From Owenweeksia sp048267305 (GTDB taxonomy: Bacteria; Bacteroidota; Bacteroidia; Flavobacteriales; Schleiferiaceae): a DNA stretch of 64,000 nucleotides. Each line of letters opens with the position of its first letter. The stretch's first letter is position 1. The position numbers were made by a program, and so were the translations under genes. The DNA lies in NCBI GenBank assembly GCA_048267305.1, contig JBLWXT010000005.1:124001-188000 (forward strand). Direction: 5' to 3'. Under the pieces are notes generated by a model. The model was given only the letters and a program-made list of their open reading frames with translations. It did no database searches and was not told the origin of the DNA. Shown here in pieces: positions 7,917-16,955 of the stretch.

Positions 7917-9414
7917 TAATTACGAAATAGGAGCGGAACATCTTAGCCTCTCACGTTTATATTCCATATTTTCTGAGGGCATTGACGTTGACCTTTCTGA
8001 AAAGGCAAAGCAAAGCATTGCAAAATGTCGTGAGTATCTCGATCAGAAAATTGAAAAATCAGAAGATCCCATTTATGGGATTAATACCGGTTTTGGCTCT
8101 CTTTATAACATCACCATAGAGGGTAAGGATCTTGCTCAACTTCAAACCAATCTGGTGCGTTCACACGCCTGTGGTACCGGCAGGGAAGTTCCTAAGGAAC
8201 TGGTGAGATTGATGTTGCTGCTAAAAGCGCGTTCGCTTTCCTATGGCCATTCAGGTATAACCGTGGAGGTTGTGGAAAGGCTTATTGAATTCTATAATCA
8301 CAATATAACCCCCAAGGTTTATGAGCAAGGCTCGCTTGGCGCTTCGGGTGATTTGGCACCACTGGCACACCTTAGCTTACCCTTGTTGGGAGAAGGGGAG
8401 GTGTATTATAAAAACAAGCTGCAGCCAACGGCTAAGGTGTTGGAAGCTCTAAACTTAAAACCCTTGAGCCTGCAATCTAAAGAAGGATTGGCGCTGCTTA
8501 ATGGCACACAGTTTATGGCCGCCTACGGTTGTTCCATACTTTTCAATTTGAGAAAGATGAGCTACCTGTGCGACCTTATTGCTGCGCTTTCGCTGGATGC
8601 TTATGATGGCCGGCCAGAACCCTTTGATTTGTTGATTCACCATGTTCGCCCACATAACGGGCAAATAGCCACGGCAACCCGTGTTCAGGAGTTTTTGGAG
8701 GGCAGCGAACTTATTTGCAGAAAGAAAAAACACGTTCAGGATCCCTATTCTTTCCGTTGTGTGCCTCAGGTACATGGTGCTACTAAGGATGCTTTGGATT
8801 ATGCTGAAAAGGTTTTTACCACGGAAATCAATTCCGTTACCGATAACCCCACCATTTTCCCTGATGAGGATAAAATCATCTCCGGAGGAAATTTCCACGG
8901 GCAAACTTTGGCCATAGCTCTTGATACCATGGCGATAGCAGCAGCGGAACTCGCCAATATCTCCGAAAGGAGAACCTATTTGTTGGTAAGCGGACAAAGG
9001 GAATTACCACCGTTTTTAGTAGCTGTACCCGGGCTAAACTCAGGTTTAATGATTGCGCAGTACACAGCAGCCTCCATCGTAAGTAAAAACAAACAGTTGT
9101 GTACGCCAGCATCGGTGGATTCCATTGTTTCCTCTAATGGTCAGGAAGATCACGTAAGTATGGGAGCCAATGCTGCCACCAAGGCCTGGGAGGTTTGTCA
9201 AAACCTGGAAACCGTTTTGGCCATTGAGCTGATCTGTGCTTCACAGGCGCTTTTCTTCCGCAAGGATAAAACCTCGCCATTTCTGGAGTCTTTTCTGGAA
9301 TCGTTTAGGGCAGAAGTTCCCTTTATTAAGGAAGACAGAATTATAGCCCATGATATTGCCAATGCCAAAGCCTTCATTGCGGGACTTGAAATTGACGGTG
9401 AATTGATCTTTTAG
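7903..9414 (+). CDS. hutH: Histidine ammonia-lyase
   Basis: Converts L-histidine to urocanate and ammonia, the first step of histidine breakdown. The self-made MIO cofactor would come from Ala-Ser-Gly at residues 147-149 in GSLGASGDLAPLAH; the YGINTGFG loop with its catalytic Tyr is at 58-65. Ser-His at 87-88 (LVRSHACGTG) is the pair usual for histidine rather than tyrosine or phenylalanine lyases. 503 residues from the ATG at 7903; a TTG at 7861 would add 14 residues inside hisS and is less likely. The 14-bp overlap with hisS implies translational coupling. No hutU, hutI or hutG is nearby. Confidence 0.93.
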   Translation: MASTDNYEIGAEHLSLSRLYSIFSEGIDVDLSEKAKQSIAKCREYLDQKIEKSEDPIYGINTGFGSLYNITIEGKDLAQLQTNLVRSHACGTGREVPKELVRLMLLLKARSLSYGHSGITVEVVERLIEFYNHNITPKVYEQGSLGASGDLAPLAHLSLPLLGEGEVYYKNKLQPTAKVLEALNLKPLSLQSKEGLALLNGTQFMAAYGCSILFNLRKMSYLCDLIAALSLDAYDGRPEPFDLLIHHVRPHNGQIATATRVQEFLEGSELICRKKKHVQDPYSFRCVPQVHGATKDALDYAEKVFTTEINSVTDNPTIFPDEDKIISGGNFHGQTLAIALDTMAIAAAELANISERRTYLLVSGQRELPPFLVAVPGLNSGLMIAQYTAASIVSKNKQLCTPASVDSIVSSNGQEDHVSMGANAATKAWEVCQNLETVLAIELICASQALFFRKDKTSPFLESFLESFRAEVPFIKEDRIIAHDIANAKAFIAGLEIDGELIF

Positions 9415-9487
9415 AGGAAAAGATAGGAATCGGCATTTTACAGTTCCCATATAGTATATTGGAGACTTGAAACCAATTTACAACCAT

Positions 9488-11572
9488 ATGGGGGGCCGTA
9501 ATCAGTTTTATCTGTATTACATTCTTATTCTCAGCTTTTTACTTACCAATACATCTATTGCACAACTAAGTAAGATAAACGAGTTTGAAAAGGAACTGAG
9601 CAGGGAAATGACGGATAGTGCGCGAATTAAGTTGCTAAAGGACTTATCCATTGCCTACTCATCTGTTGATCCTGTGAAGAAATTTTATTATGCCAACACT
9701 TATCGGGAGCTGGCCGAAAAGACCGGTGCCGACTCTATGGTGGCCGATGCCTATTTGGATATGGGTATTTCCTACGGTATAAGGAGTAAAGCGGATAGTG
9801 CACTATATTACTTTTCTCTGGGTTACCACAAGGCCAGGGAGTGCAATTATCTAAGAGGTGTGGGGCGTAGCTTGGTAAACATGGGGTATGCCTATGACCG
9901 TTTGGATGATGACGAAGCCGCCTTGACCAAATACCTCGAAGCTTTACCAATATTTAAAAAAATCAAGTCGGAACACGGTATTAATCAATGTTATACCAAC
10001 ATTGGAGCCTTGTATTTTGATCTGGGGCAATATACACTGGCGCGTAGCTATTTTGCTGAGGCACTGGCGAGTTATACTGAATATGAAGACGAGAAGGGTA
10101 CTTCATGGGCTTTGTATAATATGGGTAACGTAAGTATGGCATTGGGCGATTTTCCCGCTGCGCGTGATTATTTTGATAAAAGTCTGGCCATCCGCCAAAA
10201 AAAGGGAGATCTGGCCGGTATTGCCAGTACAAGCGGAGCTCTTGGTGAGCTGGAGATAAAAGAAGGGAATATAGATCAGGGATTGAAATATTTCCAAATA
10301 GCCTCGGAACACAATGCTACCATACAGGATAATTTTCATCAGTCCACTGTGCTTATTTCAATAGCAAATGCCAATCTATTAAAGGGAAATTTTGATGAGG
10401 CCAAAAGCAAGGCTTTACAGGCTTTAACGAAGGCAAGGGAAATGAAATCTCAAAAGGCCACGGCCGATGTTCTCCATTCTCTTGTAAGGATATTCAGGAC
10501 ATCGGGAGACTATAGAGAGGCTCTGGAATACCAAACAGAACTTATTGCTGTGGAAGACAGTCTGAGGGCCGAAAGCAAGGTTAATGAGGTGATGTTGGCC
10601 GAGTTTAATAGAATGGATGAGCGCAATCAAAACCTCACAAAAGACAATGAAATTATAACCTCACAAAATTTAAGTTATTTAAAAACTATTGTCATTACCT
10701 CTCTGATTCTCGTTTTGGTGATATTGTTGCTTATAGTGTTGTATAAGAGGAATGTAGAAAAGAAAGCGTCCAACACATTGCTGGAAAGGCAGAAGCGTGA
10801 TATGGAACAGGTATTGGATGAACTGGCTCTCCTAAATGAAAAACTAAACGAGCAAATGTTGTTGGTGGAGAGTCAAAATGCCAAATTATCTCAACTTAAT
10901 AAGGTTAAAAATAAGCTCTTCTCCATATTGTCTCATGATCTGAGGGCCCCATTAGGTACAATACAAATGTTGCTAAGCATGCACAGAGAAGGGAAGGTTG
11001 CCGAGGATGAACTTAATCCTCTTCTTTTCAAACTGGAGGATACGGTGTATTCATCCAGTATTTTTCTCGACAACCTATTGGAGTGGTCCAAAAATCAGCT
11101 TGATGGTTTTTTGGTGAATAGTACCACTGTAAGTATTAAATCGTTGGTTAAGCGAAATGTAGAGCTTGTTAGATCACAGGCAAGCCTGAAGGAAATAAGT
11201 GTACAAAGTTTTGTGAATGAAGACTTTTACGTTGATGTCGACCCGGATATGATAAAGGTGGCGATTCGCAATCTTTTGTCAAATAGTATAAAGTTTTGTT
11301 CACCGGGTGATTCAATTTCATTTAGGGCACAACGTGTAGATAGCGAAGTAATACTTTCTATAAGTGATACTGGCCCGGGAATAACGGATGAGCAAAAGGG
11401 CAATATGTTTAGTTTGGAATCGGCCACAACAGAGGGAACCTTTGGGGAAAAGGGGCAACGACTGGGGCTTATATTGTGCAAGGAAATGGTTGTGCAGAAT
11501 AACGGCAGTATTGATTTTGAAAGTGAGGTAGGAGTAGGAACGATCTTCAGGATAACATTACCTGCAGCCTGA
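9488..11572 (+). CDS. TPR-containing sensor histidine kinase
   Basis: About 694 residues from the ATG at 9488 (a TTG at 9467 adds seven). Order: signal peptide (YLYYILILSFLLTNTSIAQ), six or more TPR repeats in the periplasm (residues about 60-370, e.g. GINQCYTNIGALYFDLGQYT), one membrane span (about 400-422, IVITSLILVLVILLLIVLY), a coiled coil, a HisKA domain with the phospho-acceptor His in SILSHDLRAPLGT (about 482), and a HATPase domain with N box NLLSNSIKFC and G1 box SDTGPGI. No response regulator gene is adjacent, so it is an orphan kinase here. It converges with the 1089-residue T9SS gene, with 2 bp between the stop codons. Confidence 0.9.
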   Translation: MGGRNQFYLYYILILSFLLTNTSIAQLSKINEFEKELSREMTDSARIKLLKDLSIAYSSVDPVKKFYYANTYRELAEKTGADSMVADAYLDMGISYGIRSKADSALYYFSLGYHKARECNYLRGVGRSLVNMGYAYDRLDDDEAALTKYLEALPIFKKIKSEHGINQCYTNIGALYFDLGQYTLARSYFAEALASYTEYEDEKGTSWALYNMGNVSMALGDFPAARDYFDKSLAIRQKKGDLAGIASTSGALGELEIKEGNIDQGLKYFQIASEHNATIQDNFHQSTVLISIANANLLKGNFDEAKSKALQALTKAREMKSQKATADVLHSLVRIFRTSGDYREALEYQTELIAVEDSLRAESKVNEVMLAEFNRMDERNQNLTKDNEIITSQNLSYLKTIVITSLILVLVILLLIVLYKRNVEKKASNTLLERQKRDMEQVLDELALLNEKLNEQMLLVESQNAKLSQLNKVKNKLFSILSHDLRAPLGTIQMLLSMHREGKVAEDELNPLLFKLEDTVYSSSIFLDNLLEWSKNQLDGFLVNSTTVSIKSLVKRNVELVRSQASLKEISVQSFVNEDFYVDVDPDMIKVAIRNLLSNSIKFCSPGDSISFRAQRVDSEVILSISDTGPGITDEQKGNMFSLESATTEGTFGEKGQRLGLILCKEMVVQNNGSIDFESEVGVGTIFRITLPAA

Positions 11573-11574
11573 GT

Positions 11575-14500
11575 TTATCTGAATAAGGTAAGATACCCGC
11601 GTTTGATCTCTTTTCCTGTATTTAGAATGTAAGTGTAAACATCCTCTTTAGGCTCCTGACCATCATTGGTACCATCCCAAAATTCGGTAAAGGGATTTTC
11701 GGTTTCAAAGACTATCTGGCCCCATCGGTTGAATATGCGGAAATAGTCATTGGGATTACAGCGATCACCGGATAATTCAAATTCATCATTAATACCATCA
11801 CCATTGGGGGAGAAGGCATTGGGAATAAAAATTTCTGATTGAATGGCTTCAATCTCTACTTTAAAATTCTGCTCATATAATTCAGTACATAAAGGATCTT
11901 CTACGGAGAGATTTACAGCATATATCCCAGGCTTATCAAACTTAATATTTGGATAAGCTCCGGTGGCCTTTTTGCCGGAGTATTGCCATTCATATAAATA
12001 CCTTGCCCTGTAGTTCACGTGTACTACATCTATTTCTCCGGTGCTGCACTCTTTATAGGATATTTCGGTTCGTGGTACAACAGTGCTGTCTTCAAAAGTA
12101 ACATTTGCATATACGGTGTCAGAAAGTTGGCACATGGTGTCGGTTGCTATCAACATAATCTGGTAGTTTCCCATTCCCGGGAAAAAATGAGTTGGGTTTT
12201 CGTCATTTGACTTTGTACCATCCCCAAAATCCCAAAAAAACTGGTTTACCTCAGGAGAGGTGTTGTTGAAGTTCACTTGAAATTTTTTATCACAGCCAAA
12301 GTAATCGTAATCCATTGAAGCTTTTGGCTTTCTGGGGGTGTCATTGTTTATTGTAATAGTTGCGGTGTCAGATATATCGCAAACGGTATCTTCTGCTACA
12401 AGCATAACTGTATATACACCTAACCCCTTATATATGGTAGTAGGCTCAAAGTCATTTGAGGTCAAACCATTGCCAAAATCCCAATAATAATTGTTGGCAT
12501 GCTGGCTTCTGTTATCAAATCTTACAATCAGTTGATCGCAGACAGTATCTACATCATAGGTGATTTCAATGTCCGGTGTTGCTTTTACGGTTTGTTCCAG
12601 GCTGATTTTGATAGCCCCAAGATTGCAGTTTGTGTTTAGAGGTTTTGCCGGGCCATAAACGCCAGGGGTGGTTGGGAATGTATTTTTATTTCCACATGCG
12701 GCACAAACTGCCTGGTAAATGGTGCCATCAGGACTAAAGCGACTGGTACCTCCATCAACATGCTCCGAAGCCCTGCCGCCATAGTAGGTTCCATAAAGAA
12801 AGCTTGTTGCATCTCTATCCAATACCATAAAATAAAAGTCGCTGCCATCAGTGGTGCTGTCAATAGCATCTTTGGTGGTAGTTAATCCATGGGTATTTCC
12901 TAATTGCCCATTTCCGTCTTGTAGGTCATTTGAACTTCCATTCCAACCGCTAACGTAAATTCTTAAACAATTATCCACCATAAATGCTGATGGAACTAAG
13001 TCACTTTTGGCTTGCCCACTACCAACTACTGTTGACCAAATTCTATTACTCAAATCAGACGAATATTTCTGAATGAATTGACGCGAACCAGAATTGGCGT
13101 ATTTACCGCTTGTTACAGGTATTGATCCCTTAGTTTGACCTAAAACAAATACAGAACCGAATTTGTCAACATCAATAAAAAAGGCTTGATCATAACTTGA
13201 TGTTCCAATGTATGTACTTCCCAAAAAATGGCCATTATTTCCATCGAATTTTGCGATATAGCCATCTATGTCTCCAGAGTATGAAGATTGAAATGAAGTG
13301 GGATGAGTTGGGAGATTAGCACTTTTAGTGGCCCCACATATAAATACGTCCGTTCCATTGGTTTTAATGGAGTTTCCAGTTTCATCATCAGCCCCTCCAT
13401 AATAGCTACCCCAAATCAAGTGTGTTAGGGAGGGGTTAAATACTGCAACTATGGCATTTTGAGAGTTGGTGCCAAGTCCCGTACCAGGCTTCAGGAATGG
13501 AAGGTTGTCAGATTCTGAGCTTGTGGTTATGGCTATATTACCATTGTTGAGTATAATGACTTCACCACGGGTTTCATCACAATAATTCTTTACTATATGA
13601 GTATTGGTGCCCACTGCGCCTTGTGATGTGCCTAAAAAAGTTCCTGCAAGCATGGAAGAACCTGTGAAATTTAATTTAATTATAAATGCATTGGTTCCAT
13701 TCTGATACTTAACATTCCACGGATCCCAATTTACAGCGGAGCCCTTTATCAAAGAATCCTGGTACGCAATGGTCGTCATAGGGAAGTCTGTTGAGCCTGT
13801 ACTGCCTAGTATTATGAGGTTATCACTGTCATCCACAATCATGCTATGAGGCATTTCAATACTACTACCTCCAATAAAGGTGGAATAAAGTAAGTTTTGT
13901 CCTGTGGATGAAAATTTACTGATTGCTACATCAAACTTTCCCCCTCCATAAGTTAGTTGAAGTGATCCTAAAGTGGTTGGATATCCCGCTCCTTCAACTA
14001 TTCCTCCCCCATAAAAATTTCCTGAATTATCATAAGTGGCAGTGAAGCCCCAATTATCATTAGTGGCACCACTAACGGTTGCAAAATCCAAAACAGGATC
14101 AATGATGAGTGCTTGGGAGAGGTCATAATCCCCGAGTTTGAATCCAACTTGATTATTTTCTAAAGTGTAGTTACAGGCTACAATTACTTTCTGTCCATCA
14201 ATAATTTGATAGGCTTCTGGTATATACTCGTAAACGGGACCAATGGCCGTATTAAGCACTAAGCGGCCTTCCGATATTTCCAACCCATCCAGTCCTTCAA
14301 AATCCATTTGTAAAACAGAAGGGTCGGCATTTGCCGCTAGTAGAATATCGTATTTCAGGTTATCACCATCTTCAAAATAATTAATGGTTACCCCCTCATA
14401 AAGACCATTGTAGCTGATGCCTCTGTAAACAGGCACATTGCCTTTCCAACGGGTAGAATCATTTCCGAGAAAGTAGTTGTGATAATACTCTCTTTCTGAG

Positions 14501-14844
14501 AAGCCGGAAACTTGTTTTGATAAAGAGGGCAGGGCGTTTAGCCACTTCATTTTATAAGCTACGGACAAAAATTCCTTTTTATGGTCGTGATGGTCATGAT
14601 CTTCGCCACCGTGGTGATGTCTGCTTTCTATCGCTTCCGGATCGGATAATAAGGTGGTGTAGCCTGTTTCTTCAAAGAATATGGCGCCAGTGGTAAGCTC
14701 AGTTTTATAAAGAAAATCGCCATCCCACTGCCCTTGGTTAGGTATAAAGGTGGCCTGACCCCACACTGAAAAAGCCAGTGAGTGGACAATAATTAATAAG
14801 CAAATCTTTATGGATTGAGTAGCTTTTTGCATTCTTGTATTCAA
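11575..14844 (-). CDS. T9SS type B secreted protein with SBBP propeller and PKD domains
   Basis: 1089 residues. A signal peptide (about 1-30, ICLLIIVHSLAFSVWGQ) precedes a DUF7948-like N-terminal region (NQGQWDGDFLYKTEL) that contains a histidine-rich loop (HHHGGEDHDHHDHKKE, about 74-90). Then come SBBP-type beta-propeller repeats (about 250-740, e.g. STYIGTSSYDQAFFIDVDK), two clear PKD domains (YYWDFGNG; FFWDFGDG), a third PKD-like segment, and the gliding-motility C-terminal domain (IPNAFSPNGDGINDEFEL ... YLTLFR) that sends type B cargo through the T9SS. Probably displayed or released at the cell surface; the substrate is unknown. The His cluster may bind metal. Confidence 0.9.
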   Translation of the reverse strand: MNTRMQKATQSIKICLLIIVHSLAFSVWGQATFIPNQGQWDGDFLYKTELTTGAIFFEETGYTTLLSDPEAIESRHHHGGEDHDHHDHKKEFLSVAYKMKWLNALPSLSKQVSGFSEREYYHNYFLGNDSTRWKGNVPVYRGISYNGLYEGVTINYFEDGDNLKYDILLAANADPSVLQMDFEGLDGLEISEGRLVLNTAIGPVYEYIPEAYQIIDGQKVIVACNYTLENNQVGFKLGDYDLSQALIIDPVLDFATVSGATNDNWGFTATYDNSGNFYGGGIVEGAGYPTTLGSLQLTYGGGKFDVAISKFSSTGQNLLYSTFIGGSSIEMPHSMIVDDSDNLIILGSTGSTDFPMTTIAYQDSLIKGSAVNWDPWNVKYQNGTNAFIIKLNFTGSSMLAGTFLGTSQGAVGTNTHIVKNYCDETRGEVIILNNGNIAITTSSESDNLPFLKPGTGLGTNSQNAIVAVFNPSLTHLIWGSYYGGADDETGNSIKTNGTDVFICGATKSANLPTHPTSFQSSYSGDIDGYIAKFDGNNGHFLGSTYIGTSSYDQAFFIDVDKFGSVFVLGQTKGSIPVTSGKYANSGSRQFIQKYSSDLSNRIWSTVVGSGQAKSDLVPSAFMVDNCLRIYVSGWNGSSNDLQDGNGQLGNTHGLTTTKDAIDSTTDGSDFYFMVLDRDATSFLYGTYYGGRASEHVDGGTSRFSPDGTIYQAVCAACGNKNTFPTTPGVYGPAKPLNTNCNLGAIKISLEQTVKATPDIEITYDVDTVCDQLIVRFDNRSQHANNYYWDFGNGLTSNDFEPTTIYKGLGVYTVMLVAEDTVCDISDTATITINNDTPRKPKASMDYDYFGCDKKFQVNFNNTSPEVNQFFWDFGDGTKSNDENPTHFFPGMGNYQIMLIATDTMCQLSDTVYANVTFEDSTVVPRTEISYKECSTGEIDVVHVNYRARYLYEWQYSGKKATGAYPNIKFDKPGIYAVNLSVEDPLCTELYEQNFKVEIEAIQSEIFIPNAFSPNGDGINDEFELSGDRCNPNDYFRIFNRWGQIVFETENPFTEFWDGTNDGQEPKEDVYTYILNTGKEIKRGYLTLFR

Positions 14845-14915
14845 CCCACTAAAATACCACTAATCATTAAGATATATAGGTTATGGGCTTAGGACTTATT
14901 TTAAGCGGACTTGCT

Positions 14916-16088
14916 CTATTCAGTCTTGGTGCACAACTCACAAACGATAAAGCTATAGCTGCCATCCTGCAGCCTGGTGGCTATCAGATAGTCGTTTTTT
15001 GCAGGCTTTAGCTTTAATTTCTGCTCAATTTCATTAGCCTTATTCGGAAAGTTCCTGCTGATTACATTAAAGCGACCTTTTGCCAGGCTTTTGTCAAAGG
15101 GCTTTAGTAATTTCTTTATAATGAATGTTTTACCGGGAAAACTCTCAAGCAGATTATTGGAAGTATAAAAATTACTGTTTATATGGAGTTTCTCTATTTT
15201 TAATCTTTGAGCTAAAATATCCTGCCCGCCTGATTTCAATAAAGATACATTGGGCTCGTAGAGGTATTGCCCGGGTTCACCCGTAACGGCTTTTATGTTT
15301 TGAATATCAATCCACTCAAACTCAAATGAGTTATCCGTATGAGGGTAAATGTCAAAGGTTTTTACTTTTATGGATCTTGATTGCTCTTCCAATAGAAAGA
15401 GGACTTCCTTACAATCATTTTTGTGGCTGATTACCCAAACCTCCCTAACATATTGAAGCTGCTCAATGGCCAGTTTGATATCCAGCATTGGGCTTGCCTT
15501 GATGAGTGCGCGCCTCCCATTGGCTATCAATAAATCCAAAATACGTGTAACATCCGGAAGGCAATCGGAGAGGGCTACGAGCTTGTTTTTGGCATCATCC
15601 CGCCTATATGGATCTATGTAAATAAAATCGGCTGTGGATTTTTTTAAAGCATCTATGCCATCACCATGTACAGTGTTAATTTCTGTATTTAACTGATGGA
15701 AGTTATGCTTTGCGAGTAGCGCCATATCGACATCCCGCTCTACGTAAGTCGTTTTTTTAAATGACTTGGAAAGATAATAGCAATCTATACCCAGTCCACC
15801 TGTTATGTCCAACAACTCAGTTCCATTGAGAAGGGAGGCCTTGAGGTTGGCAGTAGCCTCAGAACTGGCCTGTTCCAGGCTCAGTGCAGGAGGAAATACT
15901 ACATGGGGGTTTGAATACCACTGAGGGAGCTTTTTTCTTATTTTTTGACGTGCCTGTATCTGATCAATCAAAAGTCGTTTTTCAGCATCACCAGAAAATT
16001 TGAGCGAAAGCCGAAATGGATCATCGCCAATATGGTCTTCAATAAACTGCCTATGCTTTAGGATGTAGTTAATCTCTGCGGGACTCAC
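14916..16088 (-). CDS. Class I SAM methyltransferase with THUMP-like domain
   Basis: 390 residues. The methyltransferase core holds the SAM-binding motif I at about 93-105 (ELLDITGGLGIDCYYL), then TYVERDVDMALLAKHN and the acidic strand DFIYIDPYRRD (about 149-159), where the DPYR resembles the catalytic (D/N)PP(Y/F/W) of nucleic-acid methyltransferases. The C-terminal half matches the THUMP-like domain of this Bacteroidota family, which suggests RNA as substrate (inference). It overlaps the DUF4159 gene by 4 bp (ATGA), so the two are translationally coupled. Confidence 0.85.
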   Translation of the reverse strand: MSPAEINYILKHRQFIEDHIGDDPFRLSLKFSGDAEKRLLIDQIQARQKIRKKLPQWYSNPHVVFPPALSLEQASSEATANLKASLLNGTELLDITGGLGIDCYYLSKSFKKTTYVERDVDMALLAKHNFHQLNTEINTVHGDGIDALKKSTADFIYIDPYRRDDAKNKLVALSDCLPDVTRILDLLIANGRRALIKASPMLDIKLAIEQLQYVREVWVISHKNDCKEVLFLLEEQSRSIKVKTFDIYPHTDNSFEFEWIDIQNIKAVTGEPGQYLYEPNVSLLKSGGQDILAQRLKIEKLHINSNFYTSNNLLESFPGKTFIIKKLLKPFDKSLAKGRFNVISRNFPNKANEIEQKLKLKPAKNDYLIATRLQDGSYSFIVCELCTKTE

Positions 16089-16756
16089 TTTTCTGTTTCT
16101 CCCTTAAAGGTATATTCCAAAATATTGGCTCCCATTTGCAGTGCTTTAAGGCGTTTTTCGGGCGGGTCGTTGTGCACTTCCTCATCTTCCCAACCATCGC
16201 TCAAGTCAGTTTCAGTAGTGTACAGCAAAACAAGTCTGTCTTTTATAAAAATACCGTAGGCCTCAGGAGGCTTGTTATCATGTTCGTGAATCTTTGGAAT
16301 ACCGTCTTTAAAAGTAAAATGCTGATTAAATATGGGGTGAGTTGGAGGTATGGCCTGTAGCGCTATATCCGGAAACACTTTTTTCAGCTCTGGCCTGATG
16401 AATTTATCCATGCCATAATTATCGTCAATGTGCAGAAAACCACCAGATTCCAGGTACAGTCTAAGGTTTTTGCGCTCCTCGTCAGAAAAAACAACGTTTC
16501 CATGCCCTGTCATGTGAATAAATGGATAGCTGAAAATATCAGTGGAGCCCACATCCACCACATCGTACTCAGGATCGATATCTGTTCCCAGGTTTTGGTT
16601 GGCAAATAGTATAAGATTAACAAGTGCCGTTGGGTTGGCGTACCAGTCACCACCTCCATTATATTTAAGGAGTGCCAATTTATAAGAGTATTGCGGTGTG
16701 GCAAAAGCCATTAGCAGCAATGCTAAGGAGGAGAGGAAGATGGTTATTTTTCGCAT
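16085..16756 (-). CDS. DUF4159 family exported protein
   Basis: 223 residues. Signal peptide (ITIFLSSLALLLMAFATPQYS) followed by a full DUF4159 domain: LALLKYNGGGDWYANP, PFIHMTGHGNVVFSD, LESGGFLHIDDNYGMD, HPIFNQHF, and a final QMGANILEYTFKG. The fold resembles glutamine-amidotransferase-like domains found near MoxR/vWA clusters, but no such genes are here and the function is unknown. It is the first gene of a two-gene unit with the methyltransferase. A TAATTTTG -7-like element lies only 6 bp before the ATG (16769-16762, minus strand). Confidence 0.85.
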   Translation of the reverse strand: MRKITIFLSSLALLLMAFATPQYSYKLALLKYNGGGDWYANPTALVNLILFANQNLGTDIDPEYDVVDVGSTDIFSYPFIHMTGHGNVVFSDEERKNLRLYLESGGFLHIDDNYGMDKFIRPELKKVFPDIALQAIPPTHPIFNQHFTFKDGIPKIHEHDNKPPEAYGIFIKDRLVLLYTTETDLSDGWEDEEVHNDPPEKRLKALQMGANILEYTFKGETEK

Positions 16757-16955
16757 GTTGGCAAAATTAGAGGTTATTCACAAACGCCCTAACCTGAATT
16801 TCATTATCAAAGTAGGAATTGCTTTACAAAGTGTAAGGTAGTTGCTATTCGTTAAATAAATCCCCACAACTGATTGCTAATTAAGACCTTGTGTCAGCTA
16901 CATTTCATGCCTTTAGTTGTAAATTCACTACACGAAAACTACAATCCTAATTTGT

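Noticed and set aside
8455..8997. 180-codon minus-strand frame inside hutH
   Set aside because: Antisense of a fully conserved lyase gene; no independent evidence for coding.
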